Positions 51,101 to 58,334 of a stretch of DNA of 64,000 bases are shown piece after piece; position 1 is the stretch's first letter, and each line of letters begins with the position of its first letter. Made by a program: the position numbers and the translations under genes. Origin of the DNA: Setophaga petechia (taxonomy: Eukaryota > Chordata > Aves > Passeriformes > Parulidae); assembly GCA_024362935.1 (NCBI GenBank), contig JANCRA010000007.1, forward strand, positions 23,089,003-23,153,002. The letters run 5' to 3'. The notes beneath the pieces were generated by a model. It ran no database searches and had not been told where the DNA came from. It worked only from the letters and a program-made list of their open reading frames with translations.

Positions 51101-52786
51101 CTCCTGCAGCCCTCATCACTCGAGCATCGCTTGTGCGTCGGGGCGGGGGTACGAACCAGCCCAGCCTGCTTCAGCGTCCCTGCCCGCGCTCCTCCCTGCC
51201 AGAGACCCCTGTCACTCCTAGCCCGGAGGGAAGGGGGGAACCCGCCGTGCCTTCCTTCACAGCTCCCTGTGCTTGCTTTAAGCAACGCTGCAGAGAAAGA
51301 GGGTCACGGGAATGTTCAAGGACAGGCTTCGGCTCTGGCCACGCTGTGCCCAAGCAACCAGCACTGCCGGGGAGAAGGGAGGATGCCCACAGCCCCAGAG
51401 TGGGTACCGGGACTGGAACTGACTGCTTGCAATGGACACAGTCTAAGCGAGGCCACCAGCTCTTCCCGCACCCTCCCGGCGCAGGGTACACTGCGCTCGC
51501 TGCTCTGCTCCCCGGAAGGGACAACGGAGGCCCCCGCAGGCCGCTGCTGACACGTGTGCCCGGCGTGCTGCGGCTACGCCCCGAGCACAGGGCGGCCATG
51601 GTCCCCGGCTGGCTGCCAAAGCTGCTCCTACAGCGCCAGAGCTGCCGGCAAGGGCGCGGGGTAAACCCGGGAAGCCGGGGGGCTCCGCCCGGCTAGCGCA
51701 GCACAGCCAGAGGATGCTCCCTGGATTCCCCCGCTGCTTTCAGAAAGCACCAGGCGGGAACACACCTCTCTTCCCCCATAGCAGCCCATTCTGCTCGCGT
51801 CGGGGAGGGGCGAGACCGGCTTGGCGTCCTTCAGCCCGGGGTCGGGATGGGGGTGTCTCCCCCACAGCCCCTCAGGACCCTGACGGAGGCAGAAGCCTAG
51901 GGCCTTCCCCAAAAAAATCCCGACAAACGCACAACGCAGGTGCGCCCGCGTCCCCTCCCGGGGTGCTGCATCCCCGCGCTCCCCGTCCAGACAGCAGGGC
52001 ACCCGCACCCAGACCAGCTCCGGCAGGGGCCCACCGGGGCCGGTGACAGCGGCAGCGCCGCGCCCCACACCTGCCCCGGCGTGGGAACCTCTTGCTAGGG
52101 ATAAAGCCCCGCTTCCCGTGGATCAGCTCTCGGTACGGCTGGGGGAACCTCTCCCGGCCCGGGGCACGTTCTGCAAACAGAGCTCCTGCCACCGAAACCG
52201 GCGGGTGTCCCAAACCGCGCCAGCCCCAGCTCCCCGCCGCCGCAGGTGGCAGAGACCGGCGCCGGGATGGAGGGACCGCGGGGGAATGACGCGAGTGGCA
52301 TCCCCCTGTCCCCCACTACCAAAGGCCGAGGTGTCATCTCCCGCAGGAGACCCCAAGCCACCCGTTTCCCCCGGGTCCCGCGGCCGTGATGAGGCCCCTC
52401 TAACCCCGTAATCTCCCCGCGCCGACGCCCCACACCGAAGGGAGAGCTCCGGGCACACCACTCCCCCACCCAAAGAAAGGGCGCCCCACTCCAGGACCAG
52501 CGGAGGCGCCGCCGGCCCGTGCTGCGACCCCTGCCCGCCGCCGGTGCGGCGGGCCCGCTCCGGCACACGTGGTGCAGCGGCCGCGGGAGCCGCGCCCGGC
52601 CTCCACGTGTCACGGCGCGGCCCGCCGCGCCCCGCCGCCCCTTACCTGCAGGGGGCTGCCGGCACGGAAAGGCGGCTCGCGCAGGGCTCCGCCGCTCGCC
52701 AGGCCCCGCGGAGCGGCCGTGGCGGCAGCGCCACCGGCTCCGGCCCCGTTGGCGGCGGGCACCGCTCCGCCCCGCCGCGCCGCCAT
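39023..52786 (-). CDS. PPRC1: PPRC1, PGC-1-related coactivator (PRC), complete 14-exon coding gene
   Basis: Coding exons, minus strand: 52786-52646, 48884-48741, 48600-48445, 48047-47931, 47558-44819, 44406-44353, 43973-43913, 43564-43479, 43311-42513, 40441-40268, 40101-40038, 39837-39716, 39579-39428, 39126-39023. All junctions are GT-AG with agreeing phases; the sum is 4914 nt, 1637 residues plus TAG. PRC is a nuclear coactivator that works with NRF-1, CREB and HCF-1 on genes for mitochondrial biogenesis and is serum- and stress-inducible. Visible layout: acidic activation region (about 48-147), a changed NR-box at 148-152, acidic run at about 236-242, basic segment near 430-450, proline-rich core (about 720-850), conserved VQAFISEIG/LSSLLEQFEKSE (1092-1116), HCF-binding tetrapeptide DHDY (1240-1243), SR/RS-rich tract (about 1400-1490) and an RRM (about 1515-1590) with RNP motifs VFIGKI and NYGFVTYR. 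The start MAARRG matches human. Head-to-head with LDB1. Confidence 0.95.
39428..39579 (-). CDS. PPRC1: PPRC1 coding exon 13 (RRM second half)
   Basis: 152 nt, residues 1554-1603: DNYGFVTYRYAEEAFAAIES continues to FDLCFGGRRQFCRRNYADL. NYGFVTYR is RNP1. The C-terminal FDLCFGGRRQFC segment is a hallmark of the PGC-1 family. Confidence 0.97.
39716..39837 (-). CDS. PPRC1: PPRC1 coding exon 12 (RRM first half)
   Basis: 122 nt, residues 1513-1552: EERRVVFIGKIPSRMTRSEL through FGDIEECTLHFRSE. VVFIGKI is the RNP2 strand and RSELRHRFSVFG the first helix of an RNA-recognition motif. This is nearly identical to human PRC. Confidence 0.97.
40038..40101 (-). CDS. PPRC1: PPRC1 coding exon 11
   Basis: 64 nt encoding YSYDAQDHYQRQRILQKERAI, closely matching human (YRSHDHYQRQRVLQKERAI). 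The donor is ATA|GTGAGT with A at the last exon base. It links the RS tract to the RRM. Confidence 0.94.
40268..40441 (-). CDS. PPRC1: PPRC1 coding exon 10 (RS-rich tract)
   Basis: 174 nt, 57 full codons, dominated by Ser/Arg with SSSSRSSCGSCGRSRDR and SRSPSPRGRSRRWRR. This is the arginine/serine domain that PGC-1-family coactivators carry before the RRM. The acceptor CTTTCCCCAG|G and donor AGAAG|GTGAGC preserve phase. Confidence 0.92.
41928..42479 (+). mobile_element. Solo endogenous-retrovirus LTR in PPRC1 intron 9 (antisense to the gene)
   Basis: About 552 bp bounded by TG and CA (TGTTGAAACCAGG at the left, AAACCAAGACA at the right). I recognise it from memory as a multi-copy passerine ERV LTR; internal landmarks include 'ttaatgggccattgactcgc', 'gatgctccacccaggggg' and, near the end, 'ataatttggagggagggggt'. 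A TATA-like GCATAAAATTAC lies near 42022. No gag/pol/env sequence adjoins it, so it is a solo LTR. No clean target-site duplication is visible (CCACC versus CTCCT), so the ends may be off by a few bases. It fills about a quarter of the 2.07-kb intron. Confidence 0.8.
42513..43311 (-). CDS. PPRC1: PPRC1 coding exon 9 (HCF-binding motif and SR-rich region)
   Basis: 799 nt encoding residues 1168-1432. It opens with LTPPATPPHQLWKPLPAVSLL, nearly identical to human. DHDY at 1240-1243 fits the (D/E)HXY HCF-1-binding motif and is also present in human PRC. GSRWNVKHHRDITIKP follows, and the exon ends in a serine run, then SRSRSRSLSPPPKRWRR. The donor is CGAAG|GTAAGC. A solo LTR ends 33 bp beyond this donor. 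Confidence 0.95.
43479..43564 (-). CDS. PPRC1: PPRC1 coding exon 8
   Basis: 86 nt encoding PETQQEAPTQQDRKPPDGLQ..SELANVA, followed by GCAG|GTAAGG. The PxDxLQAxELANVAG end matches human PRC (LDRLQAPELANVAG), which fixes the frame. Confidence 0.9.
43913..43973 (-). CDS. PPRC1: PPRC1 coding exon 7
   Basis: 61 nt encoding (A)KKEEAPVQPPEGRQLTGSS. The KKE start continues the human-like SEAKKE junction. The acceptor is TTTTCAG and the donor GG|GTGAGT; the two-base overhang is required by the phase of exon 8. Confidence 0.88.
44353..44406 (-). CDS. PPRC1: PPRC1 coding exon 6 (LSSLL helix)
   Basis: 54 nt giving IEATDLSSLLEQFEKSE plus split codons, with a GGCTCAG acceptor and a weaker GAAG|GTGCGG donor. 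It is almost identical to human PRC (IEASDLSSLLEQFEKSE). LSSLL at residues 1106-1110 has the LXXLL spacing and is the only intact LXXLL I noticed in the predicted protein. Confidence 0.94.
44819..47558 (-). CDS. PPRC1: PPRC1 coding exon 5 (large central exon)
   Basis: 2740 nt, fully open. It encodes residues 187-1099 plus one base, after a CCTTCCCAG acceptor and before an ATCG|GTGAGT donor. It contains QRSDGEEEEEE, SLSELVKSMHPYCLP, a basic patch with RKSRKKK, the segment LSLREYRIRMLHRQ, then KWPSVPEPPTELAEIPCLV, a long Pro/Ala-rich stretch with PPPPLPPPPPF, and SSKDIVQAFISEIG at its end. Each of these blocks has a counterpart in human PRC in the same order. Long antisense frames here are shadows of its biased composition. 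Confidence 0.96.
47931..48047 (-). CDS. PPRC1: PPRC1 coding exon 4 (altered NR-box)
   Basis: 39 codons beginning FQKFLTLSRPLLECE and ending SSSVSVVGK at AAG|GTGAGC. The opening aligns with the human LXXLL nuclear-receptor box region (LHKLLTLSR), but here it reads FQKFL. The acceptor is TTTCCAG|TTTCAG, so a second AG six bases downstream could also be used. Confidence 0.88.
48445..48600 (-). CDS. PPRC1: PPRC1 coding exon 3 (conserved activation motif)
   Basis: 52 codons including NELSLLTAITEILDSTDDET and LSPFDTIMDAELLTSPRE, nearly identical to human PRC. The acceptor is TTGCAG|CAG, a NAGNAG tandem, so a variant lacking the first glutamine (start at 48597) is possible. The donor is TCG|GTAAGT. 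Confidence 0.95.
48741..48884 (-). CDS. PPRC1: PPRC1 coding exon 2 (acidic activation region)
   Basis: 48 codons, phase 0 at both ends, after a CTCCTCCACAG acceptor. The product CFSLEDDDLNLTSLD..ILGTMQNYLDSSVISIIEDLSLSE matches the human PRC N-terminal segment LLGTMQSYMDASLISLIEDF in order and spacing. It belongs to the acidic transactivation domain shared by the PGC-1 family. The preceding intron is about 3.8 kb. Confidence 0.93.
50673..51045. promoter_or_regulatory. Cluster of three AP-1/ARE-type heptamers in PPRC1 intron 1
   Basis: TGAGTCA at 50673-50679 (extended to TGAGTCAGC), TGACTCA at 51003-51009 (in TGACTCAGC, an antioxidant-response-type core) and TGAGTCA at 51039-51045. Roughly 0.05 such heptamers are expected by chance in 373 bp at equal base frequencies. 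The cluster sits about 1.7 kb inside intron 1. Function is inferred from motif identity only. Confidence 0.4.
52646..52786 (-). CDS. PPRC1: PPRC1 coding exon 1
   Basis: 47 codons starting MAARRGGAVP, Ala/Gly-rich, ending GSPLQ at a CAG|GTAAGG donor (phase 0). The ATG lies within a perfect YY1-type CCAAGATGGCGGC element. The human protein shares the MAARRG start but diverges afterwards. Longer open frames overlapping this exon in other frames are GC-driven. Confidence 0.9.
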
Positions 52787-52850
52787 CTTGGCGCCTCTGC
52801 TCCCAGCGCGGCCACTGCCGAGAGCGCCACGTGACCGCCGCCCGCCCTGC

Positions 52851-52869
52851 ACTACAGCTCCCGGCAGCC
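52851..52869 (+). promoter_or_regulatory. ZNF143/THAP11 (SBS, HCF-1-associated) motif
   Basis: ACTACAGCTCCCGGCAGCC fits the ACTACAnnTCCCnGnA core of the ZNF143/Staf-THAP11 element, a promoter motif commonly bound together with HCF-1. It lies 65 bp upstream of the PPRC1 ATG and 16 bp beyond a CACGTGAC E-box. Assignment is by eye. Confidence 0.6.
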
Positions 52870-53106
52870 CCCGCGCCGCCCCGCCCGCGCGCGGCACGCC
52901 GGGAGCGCACCCTTTCGCCGCTGGCCGCGCGCTGAGGGGCGGGCAGCAGCCTGAGGGGGCGCTCGGCCTCGGCAGCGCGAGCGGCCATCTTGAGGGCGGG
53001 CAGACCCCCGGGCTTCGCCGCCATCCTTGCGGCGGGCGGGGGCGAGGAGGGTCGGTCCGGCCCCGCGACGCGCGGTGGGAGGAGCGGCACGGGCGGGACT
53101 GGCGGG

Positions 53107-53125
53107 AAGCGCCCCCTGGGGGCGG
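53107..53125 (-). promoter_or_regulatory. CTCF-like motif upstream of PPRC1, minus orientation
   Basis: AAGCGCCCCCTGGGGGCGG matches 15 of 19 positions of the reverse CTCF consensus, including AGCGCCCCCTGG. It is near-palindromic and lies in a CpG island, so an SP/KLF or composition-driven match is possible. Confidence 0.45.
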
Positions 53126-53175
53126 GGCAGGCGCACATTTTCCCGCGGCGCCGCGGGCCCGCCCCGCCGGCTCTA

Positions 53176-53191
53176 GCGCACACGTGTGCGC
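53176..53191. promoter_or_regulatory. 16-bp perfect palindrome with central E-box
   Basis: GCGCACACGTGTGCGC is a perfect inverted repeat centred on CACGTG (53181-53186), the MYC/MAX and USF core, about 390 bp upstream of the PPRC1 ATG at the island edge facing LDB1. Confidence 0.55.
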
Positions 53192-53299
53192 GGCTGACCC
53201 GCGTGTCCCCGCGCTTCCCGGAAAGCAGCGGCAGAGTTGCTGTGGGCTCGCCGTCTCCTGGCTGTGAGCAGCGTTCCCTCTGCCTGAGGTGCCTGTGCC

Positions 53300-55780
53300 A
53301 TGGTGCTCCATTGAGCCCGACCTCGTGTGGGGCTGGTGGAGGTGACACGCACATGTGGTGGGCACAGGGGGGATGAAAGAAACTATCCAGTATGAAAGGA
53401 GGGATGGGCACAGTGAGCTGTCGTGCAACCTCCTGGCATGGGGCAGGTACCCAAGTCACTGCTTGTGCTTAGGCTTGTGCTGGTCTCCAAAGCTGGCACG
53501 CAGAAAAATCACCTGGAAAATGTGAGGGAGCCAAACTGGGCTCACTGGACACAGTTGCTATCCAGCCTGGCTCCTCAAGAAGGCAAGGGATGCCGGTGTG
53601 CACAGGTGCTTGGCCTGGCCCTGCTTGGTACCCTCTGTTCAGAAACTCCAGAGTCCCTTCGGGGACTCTTTGTCACTTCCTATGACTCTTCTGGCTTCCA
53701 GACGGACAGTAGGATCATCTCACGGAGTTCAGGGATGTGCTTACAGCAGCACAGGTGCAGTATGGACATGTCACTGGAGCCCTAAAATGCACGATTTACC
53801 TGGTGGGGAGCAATTGTCCCTTCCTCTACATCAGTCCCTGGAGCACTGCCCAGTCCAGATTCCCTTGAGGATCCACAGATAGAGCTGCTTTTCTCAGCCC
53901 TATGTGCCTGGTCATTGGACTGAACTATGTCTGACACATGGAGCCTCATCCTGCTCTCTTTCCTTCCACCCCTGCCACAAGGGACTTTAAATGTGAACAC
54001 TCGTCACTTCCTGCCTCGCAGGGGCCACTCCTCCCTAGCCACAAACAGGCTCTCTGTCCAGGGAGCTGCTCCCCTCCACCTTCTCGTCCAAGGGGCCCAT
54101 AGCACTTCTCACCAACATTTGTATCTGGCCAAAATGCTGTCTGAGCAGCAGGCAGGTGGCTGTGTCCTTCGCCAGGGCTATGGATCCATGTCTGAGTGCT
54201 GCAGAGCACACCTGTTGCAATGGGCGAATGTGAGCACATCGCTGGGGTGTGGGGGATTTTGCTGCATGTAACTGGCTTCTCAGGCCAGCACCTGCTTCTG
54301 GCACTGCTGGGGAAGCTGGGCAAGTGTTCCAGGTTCTCTGCAGCCCAGGTGTGGTTAAGGAACAAGTCACTTTTGAAATGTCAACGTTTCTGTCCACTGG
54401 CCTGAGGAGAAGCTGTCTATAACCTGGCACCCAGAGAGCTGCTGACAGGGATGTGGAGCAATGCTCCCCTTGGAGCCCTGCAGCTTTCCTTATCCTGCTC
54501 CACACCCTCCTTTCCTGTCACGTCCTCTCCCCTGGGCACATCCAGGGCATGCACTGACCTGCCTAATCCCTCTGTCCCTGTGTGTGGCAGGACCCTGCAG
54601 CACAACAAGGCTGATCTCTGACAGAGCAAGCCTGGCCTGGTGTGCATCCTGTAAAGTGGAACCATATTCCTTGCACATAGGGTCCCTGGAGTGTCACCAT
54701 AAGGAGTCCCACCTGCAGTTATCTCTCTCCCCCAGTACAATCCCCAGCAGGGATGCACTCCTGGCACAGGGCAACACCAGGCATTCCTGCTGGTTTACAA
54801 GAAAAACAAACAGCAGCCAGAAAGGAATATGCGCATTCTACATCCCTGGCTCCCCTCCCTTCCCTCTCTGTTGTGACCACTCTCTGGCCAGGCACAGGCA
54901 GATGCTGCTCAGGGCCATCCAGTTTCAGCCCGTGCAGCACCCAGGGTGGGCAGCTTGCTCAGGGCTAATAGGCACAGCGTGAAAAGGAGAGCCCAAAAAC
55001 CATGTGGTGCTTAAAGGACACTCCACTCAGTAAAGAGGAATGTGCGTCCCAACCAGGCAGGAGCAGACGGCTGGAGTTGACCCTTCAGAGAGAAGAGAGG
55101 GCTGTGGCTCCCTGGGGCAGTTTGCTCAGCCCAGGGTGCCGCTCCCATCGTGGGGCTGGGACTGCATCTTGGCAGGGCAGTAGAGGGACAGTGCTGGCCT
55201 TTGCAGACTGGGCTCTGGCCCAGAGCTGGTGTGCAGGAGCAGAGCTGCGTGGGGCTGGACCAGGATCCCTGGTGAGGTTCTCTTGGGTGGGTGTCCCCCT
55301 GAGAGACCCTGTCCATACGGCACTCTGCTCCTTCTGTCCTGGCATCTCTCTGGCCCCCAGCCTCACCCGGGATGCTGTCACATCTCCCAGCCTCCTGTCT
55401 AGCAGCCTCTGCCATCCCCTTCTGCACAAGGCTCAGCAATCGCCGGTCACACTCTCCCTGACTGTGCAAAGTGCTGCTGCTGCGAACCCCCTTCCTTCCT
55501 GCCCTCCGGCTCTCTCTGGCCCCTTCCCTCCCACCTACAACCTCCACAGCGCCGTGTCTTTCCCGTGCCCCGGGGCTGGGGACTGGCAAGGTCCCAAAAA
55601 GCACAAGCCTTCAGCAGACTCCTCCATGCGGAACAGCCGCGGCGTCCTCTGCTCGTCCCCACGGCCTCCCAGGTGGAAAGCCCAACAAGCTGCCCTAAGA
55701 CACCCGGGGCGCTCATCGGCCACCCCGGGCGTGGGTCCCTGAGCACTCGTCTCTCTGCTTGAGTCTCCCTCAGGCCTTGG
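53300..55780. other. Intergenic DNA between PPRC1 and LDB1, no gene seen
   Basis: Moderately GC-rich sequence with many chance open frames on both strands (up to about 250 codons near 55.0-55.7 kb). None resembles a known protein and none shows credible exon borders. A partial CTCF-like CCAGGGGGCAC occurs at 55918-55928, just beyond. The interval from PPRC1 ATG to LDB1 ATG is about 3.7 kb. Confidence 0.6.
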
Positions 55781-56382
55781 GAAGAGCAGCCCGGGCCGAC
55801 GGGGGGGACGGAAGCCTTAGCGCTGCGCTGCCCCCGGGAGCCCCGCAGCCCTGAGAACCTTCACCCACACACGGGGCTCTGGGTAGAGCGCTATCCCCGC
55901 TCGGACGGCCGCAAACCCCAGGGGGCACGGCCGAGAGCCTCCTCAGAGCGGAGGGGGGAGCCTTCACCCTTCCCTTCGTGTCCTCCCTCACGGACCCCCC
56001 CCGTCACACACCGGGATCCCTCCGCCCCTCACGGCGAGGGGGGAATGGAGGGGGGGGGGGCGCGTGCGTGCGAGCGCGGTAGCGGCGGCAGCGCCGAGCC
56101 AGGGGGGAGCGCACGCACGCAACACGCACGCGCTCGCGGAGGGGGGGAAACGGGACGCCCCGCGCACGCGCAGAGGCGCCCCCACCCGCCCGCCGCCGGC
56201 GCAGCCGCCCCCGCCCCCGCTCCCGCTCCACCGCCGCGGCCCCCGCCCCGACCGCCCCCGCCGCCGCTGCTCCTGCTGCCGCTGCCGCCGCTGCTCCGCC
56301 GATTCGCGGCGCGCCCGCCCGCCCGCCTCTGGCCGCGGCGCTACCCGCCGCCCGCCGCGCCGGAGCCCGCGGCGCGCCGCCC

Positions 56383-56442
56383 ATGCGAGACCCCCGCGGC
56401 CCGGTCAGCGCGCAGCGACCCCCGGCCGGGCCAGGCATGTGA
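56383..56442 (+). CDS. Upstream ORF of LDB1, ending in an ATG-TGA start-stop
   Basis: ATG at 56383 opens 19 codons (MRDPRGPVSAQRPPAGPGM) and stops at TGA 56440-56442. The last sense codon is itself an ATG (56437-56439), so ATGTGA forms a minimal start-stop ORF in the same frame. The stop ends two bases before the LDB1 ATG at 56445. Both uORFs exist in the mRNA only if transcription starts upstream of 56383 or 56437. A regulatory role is inferred; no stable peptide is implied. Confidence 0.4.
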   Translation: MRDPRGPVSAQRPPAGPGM

Positions 56443-56444
56443 AG

Positions 56445-56469
56445 ATGTCAGTGGGCTGTGCATGCCCTG
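56445..56469 (+). CDS. LDB1: LDB1 exon 1 (LIM domain-binding protein 1, long isoform N-terminus)
   Basis: ATG TCA GTG GGC TGT GCA TGC CCT G encodes MSVGCACP plus the first base of a glycine codon, then a strong donor (G|GTGAGTGC). This is the N-terminus of the long LDB1 isoform (MSVGCACPGCSSKSF..), identical over all residues seen. LDB1 is a nuclear adaptor that dimerises and binds LIM-homeodomain and LMO proteins, bridging GATA1/TAL1 and other complexes to form enhancer-promoter loops. Only this 25-nt coding exon is in the window; I did not find exon 2 before 64000. The short isoform starts from a different exon. Position head-to-head with PPRC1 matches human 10q24.32, which strongly supports a call based on few residues. 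Confidence 0.88.
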
Positions 56470-56499
56470 GTGAGTGCGCGGCGGCGGGGCGGGGGCTGC

Positions 56500-57480
56500 C
56501 CCTCGGGCTGGGGTCCCCGCGGCATCGGGCTGGGTGGGGAGCTGGGGGCCACCTAAGGGTGGGGACCCCAGTGGTGTCGGGGTCTGGCTGTGGGGCTGGG
56601 GTCCCATGGTGTTGGTGTTGGGGTCCGGCTGTGGGGCTTGGTCCCCTAAGAATGGGCGCTGGGGTCCGGCTGTGGGGCTGGGGTCCCCACTGCATTGATG
56701 TTGCTGTCCTGCTTTGGGGCTGAGATCTCCAGCTACGGGACTGGAGTCTCCATGGCATTGGTGTTGGGGTCTCCATGGCATTGGTGTTGGGGTCTCCGTG
56801 GCATTAATGCTGGGGTCTCTTAGGGCATTGGTGGTGGAATCCAGCTATGGGGATGAGATGGGTTCTCTATGGTATTGGTCCCTGTGACTGCATGGCATTG
56901 CTGCTGGGATCTGGCTAGGGGGCTGAGGTCTTCACAGTGTTGGTGCTGGGGTCTCCATGGCATTGGTGCTGGTATCTGCCACTGGTGCTGGAGTCTCTGT
57001 GGCATTGGTGCTGGGGTTTGGTTATGGGGCTGGGTTCCTGGGGCATGGCTGCTGGGAGCTGACTACAGCACAAGGGTCTTTTCAGTGTAGGTACTGAGGT
57101 TTGGCCATGGTGCTGGGGATAAGCTATGGGTGTCAGCAAGGTGTGGGGACTGGAGTCCTAGTCACTATGGTGTGGCTCTTGGTCCAGCCATGGAAGTGAG
57201 GTCCCCATGGTACGGTCTGTTGGAATCCTGCTGAAGGGCTGGAGTCCCTAGAGCGTGGATGCTTGGGTCTGACTGTGGGATTGGAACCCCATGGCATGGG
57301 CGCTGGGATGTGTTTGTGAGTCTAGGACTCCATGGCATAGGTAGTGGGGTTCCTCTGGCATGGATCCTGAGATCTCTTGGACTAAGAGATCTGGGACCCA
57401 AGAGCGCATGGATGCTGGTACCAGCCTGGAACTGGGACCCCACAGGCAGAGTGCTGCAGGGGCATTGGGCAGGCATGCAG
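56500..57480. repeat. Degenerate GC-rich minisatellite at the start of LDB1 intron 1
   Basis: Nearly 1 kb of imperfect tandem units built from CATGGCATTGGTGCTGGGGT and CTGGCTATGGGGCTGGGGTC modules, 21-45 bp long and diverging toward 57.4 kb. Two adjacent near-identical 24-bp copies occur around 56750-56800. The repeat keeps several frames open on both strands, producing a His/Gly/Pro-rich pseudo-protein when read antisense. Confidence 0.85.
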
Positions 57481-58301
57481 GTGGCACTGTGAAGAGTGAC
57501 CCCAAAGTGCCCCTGCGGCCAGAGCAATAGGTTTATGGGGTGCCACAGCTCCTCGTGTAGGTGTGAGGCACAGTGTCCCCGCAGAGGCTTGGCAATGCTG
57601 CTGGTGGACATGGATGCTGTATGGCCCCCCACCATGGCCATTGTGGGGTGTCTGCTGGAGAGCTTGTTCCTAATTCTGGAGCCTGCAGGCTGGCAAGGCT
57701 GCAGGACTACATAGGAGGTGTGATGAGTTGGTGAGGTCTCAGCACCTGGCAGGGTGCTGCCGCAGGGATACTCATCTGCACGCCTGGGCTTGGGGGCAGG
57801 TTTGGGGCAGCTGGCCTGCCTGCATTGCCTGCTGCTGCGTGCAGAACGTTGCTGTGCCAGGAACAAGGCAGGGCAGGGGTCCCGCAGGGCTGCTGGAACC
57901 TTGTCCAGCACCAGGTCCCCGTGGCGCTGGCCAGCAGACAGGGAGCCAAGTTTGCGGGGCCCTGGGGAAAAGGTTCTGCCGTTTCCCTGGGCATCTGGCA
58001 TAGAGGGTCCCTGTGCGGGAGCAGCAGGGACGCTCCTCAGCCCAGTTCCCGTGGCAGCATCCCTGTGGTCCCGGGAGAGCCTCTTGCTAGGCCAGAAGCC
58101 CATGCTGGGGCGCTGCTGGAGGCAGTGGGGCGCTGTGACAGCACACGGTCCCCGTGCCTCCCCCGACACCGCCTCTGCCGAGGGGTTTGCAGCTGGATGA
58201 GCGGGGTGGGGAAGGGGTGCCCCTGCGCGGCGGCCCCCCGCCCCTGCGCTGCCTGCGCCTCGCCGCCGTGTTTCTATGAAGCCAGGCGGCCCCTTCCCCC
58301 A

Positions 58302-58334
58302 TCCTCCTCCTCCTCCTCCTCCTCCTCCTCCTCC
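58302..58334. repeat. (TCC)11 microsatellite
   Basis: Eleven perfect TCC units in LDB1 intron 1. Read antisense they give a run of glutamates or glycines depending on frame, which inflates open frames through the region. Confidence 0.95.

Larger units (their letters stand above)
51500..53300 (-). promoter_or_regulatory. PPRC1: PPRC1 CpG-island promoter region
   Basis: Very GC- and CpG-rich, spanning exon 1, with no TATA box. Recognisable motifs upstream of the ATG are a YY1 element overlapping the start (GCCGCCATCTTGG on the plus strand, 52779-52791), CACGTGAC at 52828-52835, a ZNF143/THAP11-type site at 52851-52869, a second YY1-like GGCCATCTTGA near 52984, a CTCF-like motif at 53107-53125 and a palindromic E-box at 53176-53191. 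The density of CpG means plus-strand open frames here (for example 52569-53267) are not credible genes. Confidence 0.8.
55780..56470 (+). promoter_or_regulatory. LDB1: LDB1 CpG-island promoter and 5' UTR
   Basis: Extreme GC/CpG content with long pyrimidine/CCG-rich stretches leads into LDB1 exon 1. CGCGCACGCGCA at 56161-56172 is a full match to the NRF-1 consensus YGCGCAYGCGCR. No TATA box is seen. The start site is not visible; the NRF-1 site suggests initiation near 56.15-56.3 kb. Confidence 0.7.

Noticed and set aside
52569..53267. 232-codon plus-strand frame in the PPRC1 promoter
   Set aside because: CpG-island shadow of Pro/Ala/Arg codons with no homology, overlapping PPRC1 exon 1.
52095..53459. 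454-codon minus-strand frame across PPRC1 exon 1
   Set aside because: It reads exon 1 in the wrong frame and runs through the splice donor and CpG island; its length reflects GC-rich, stop-poor sequence.
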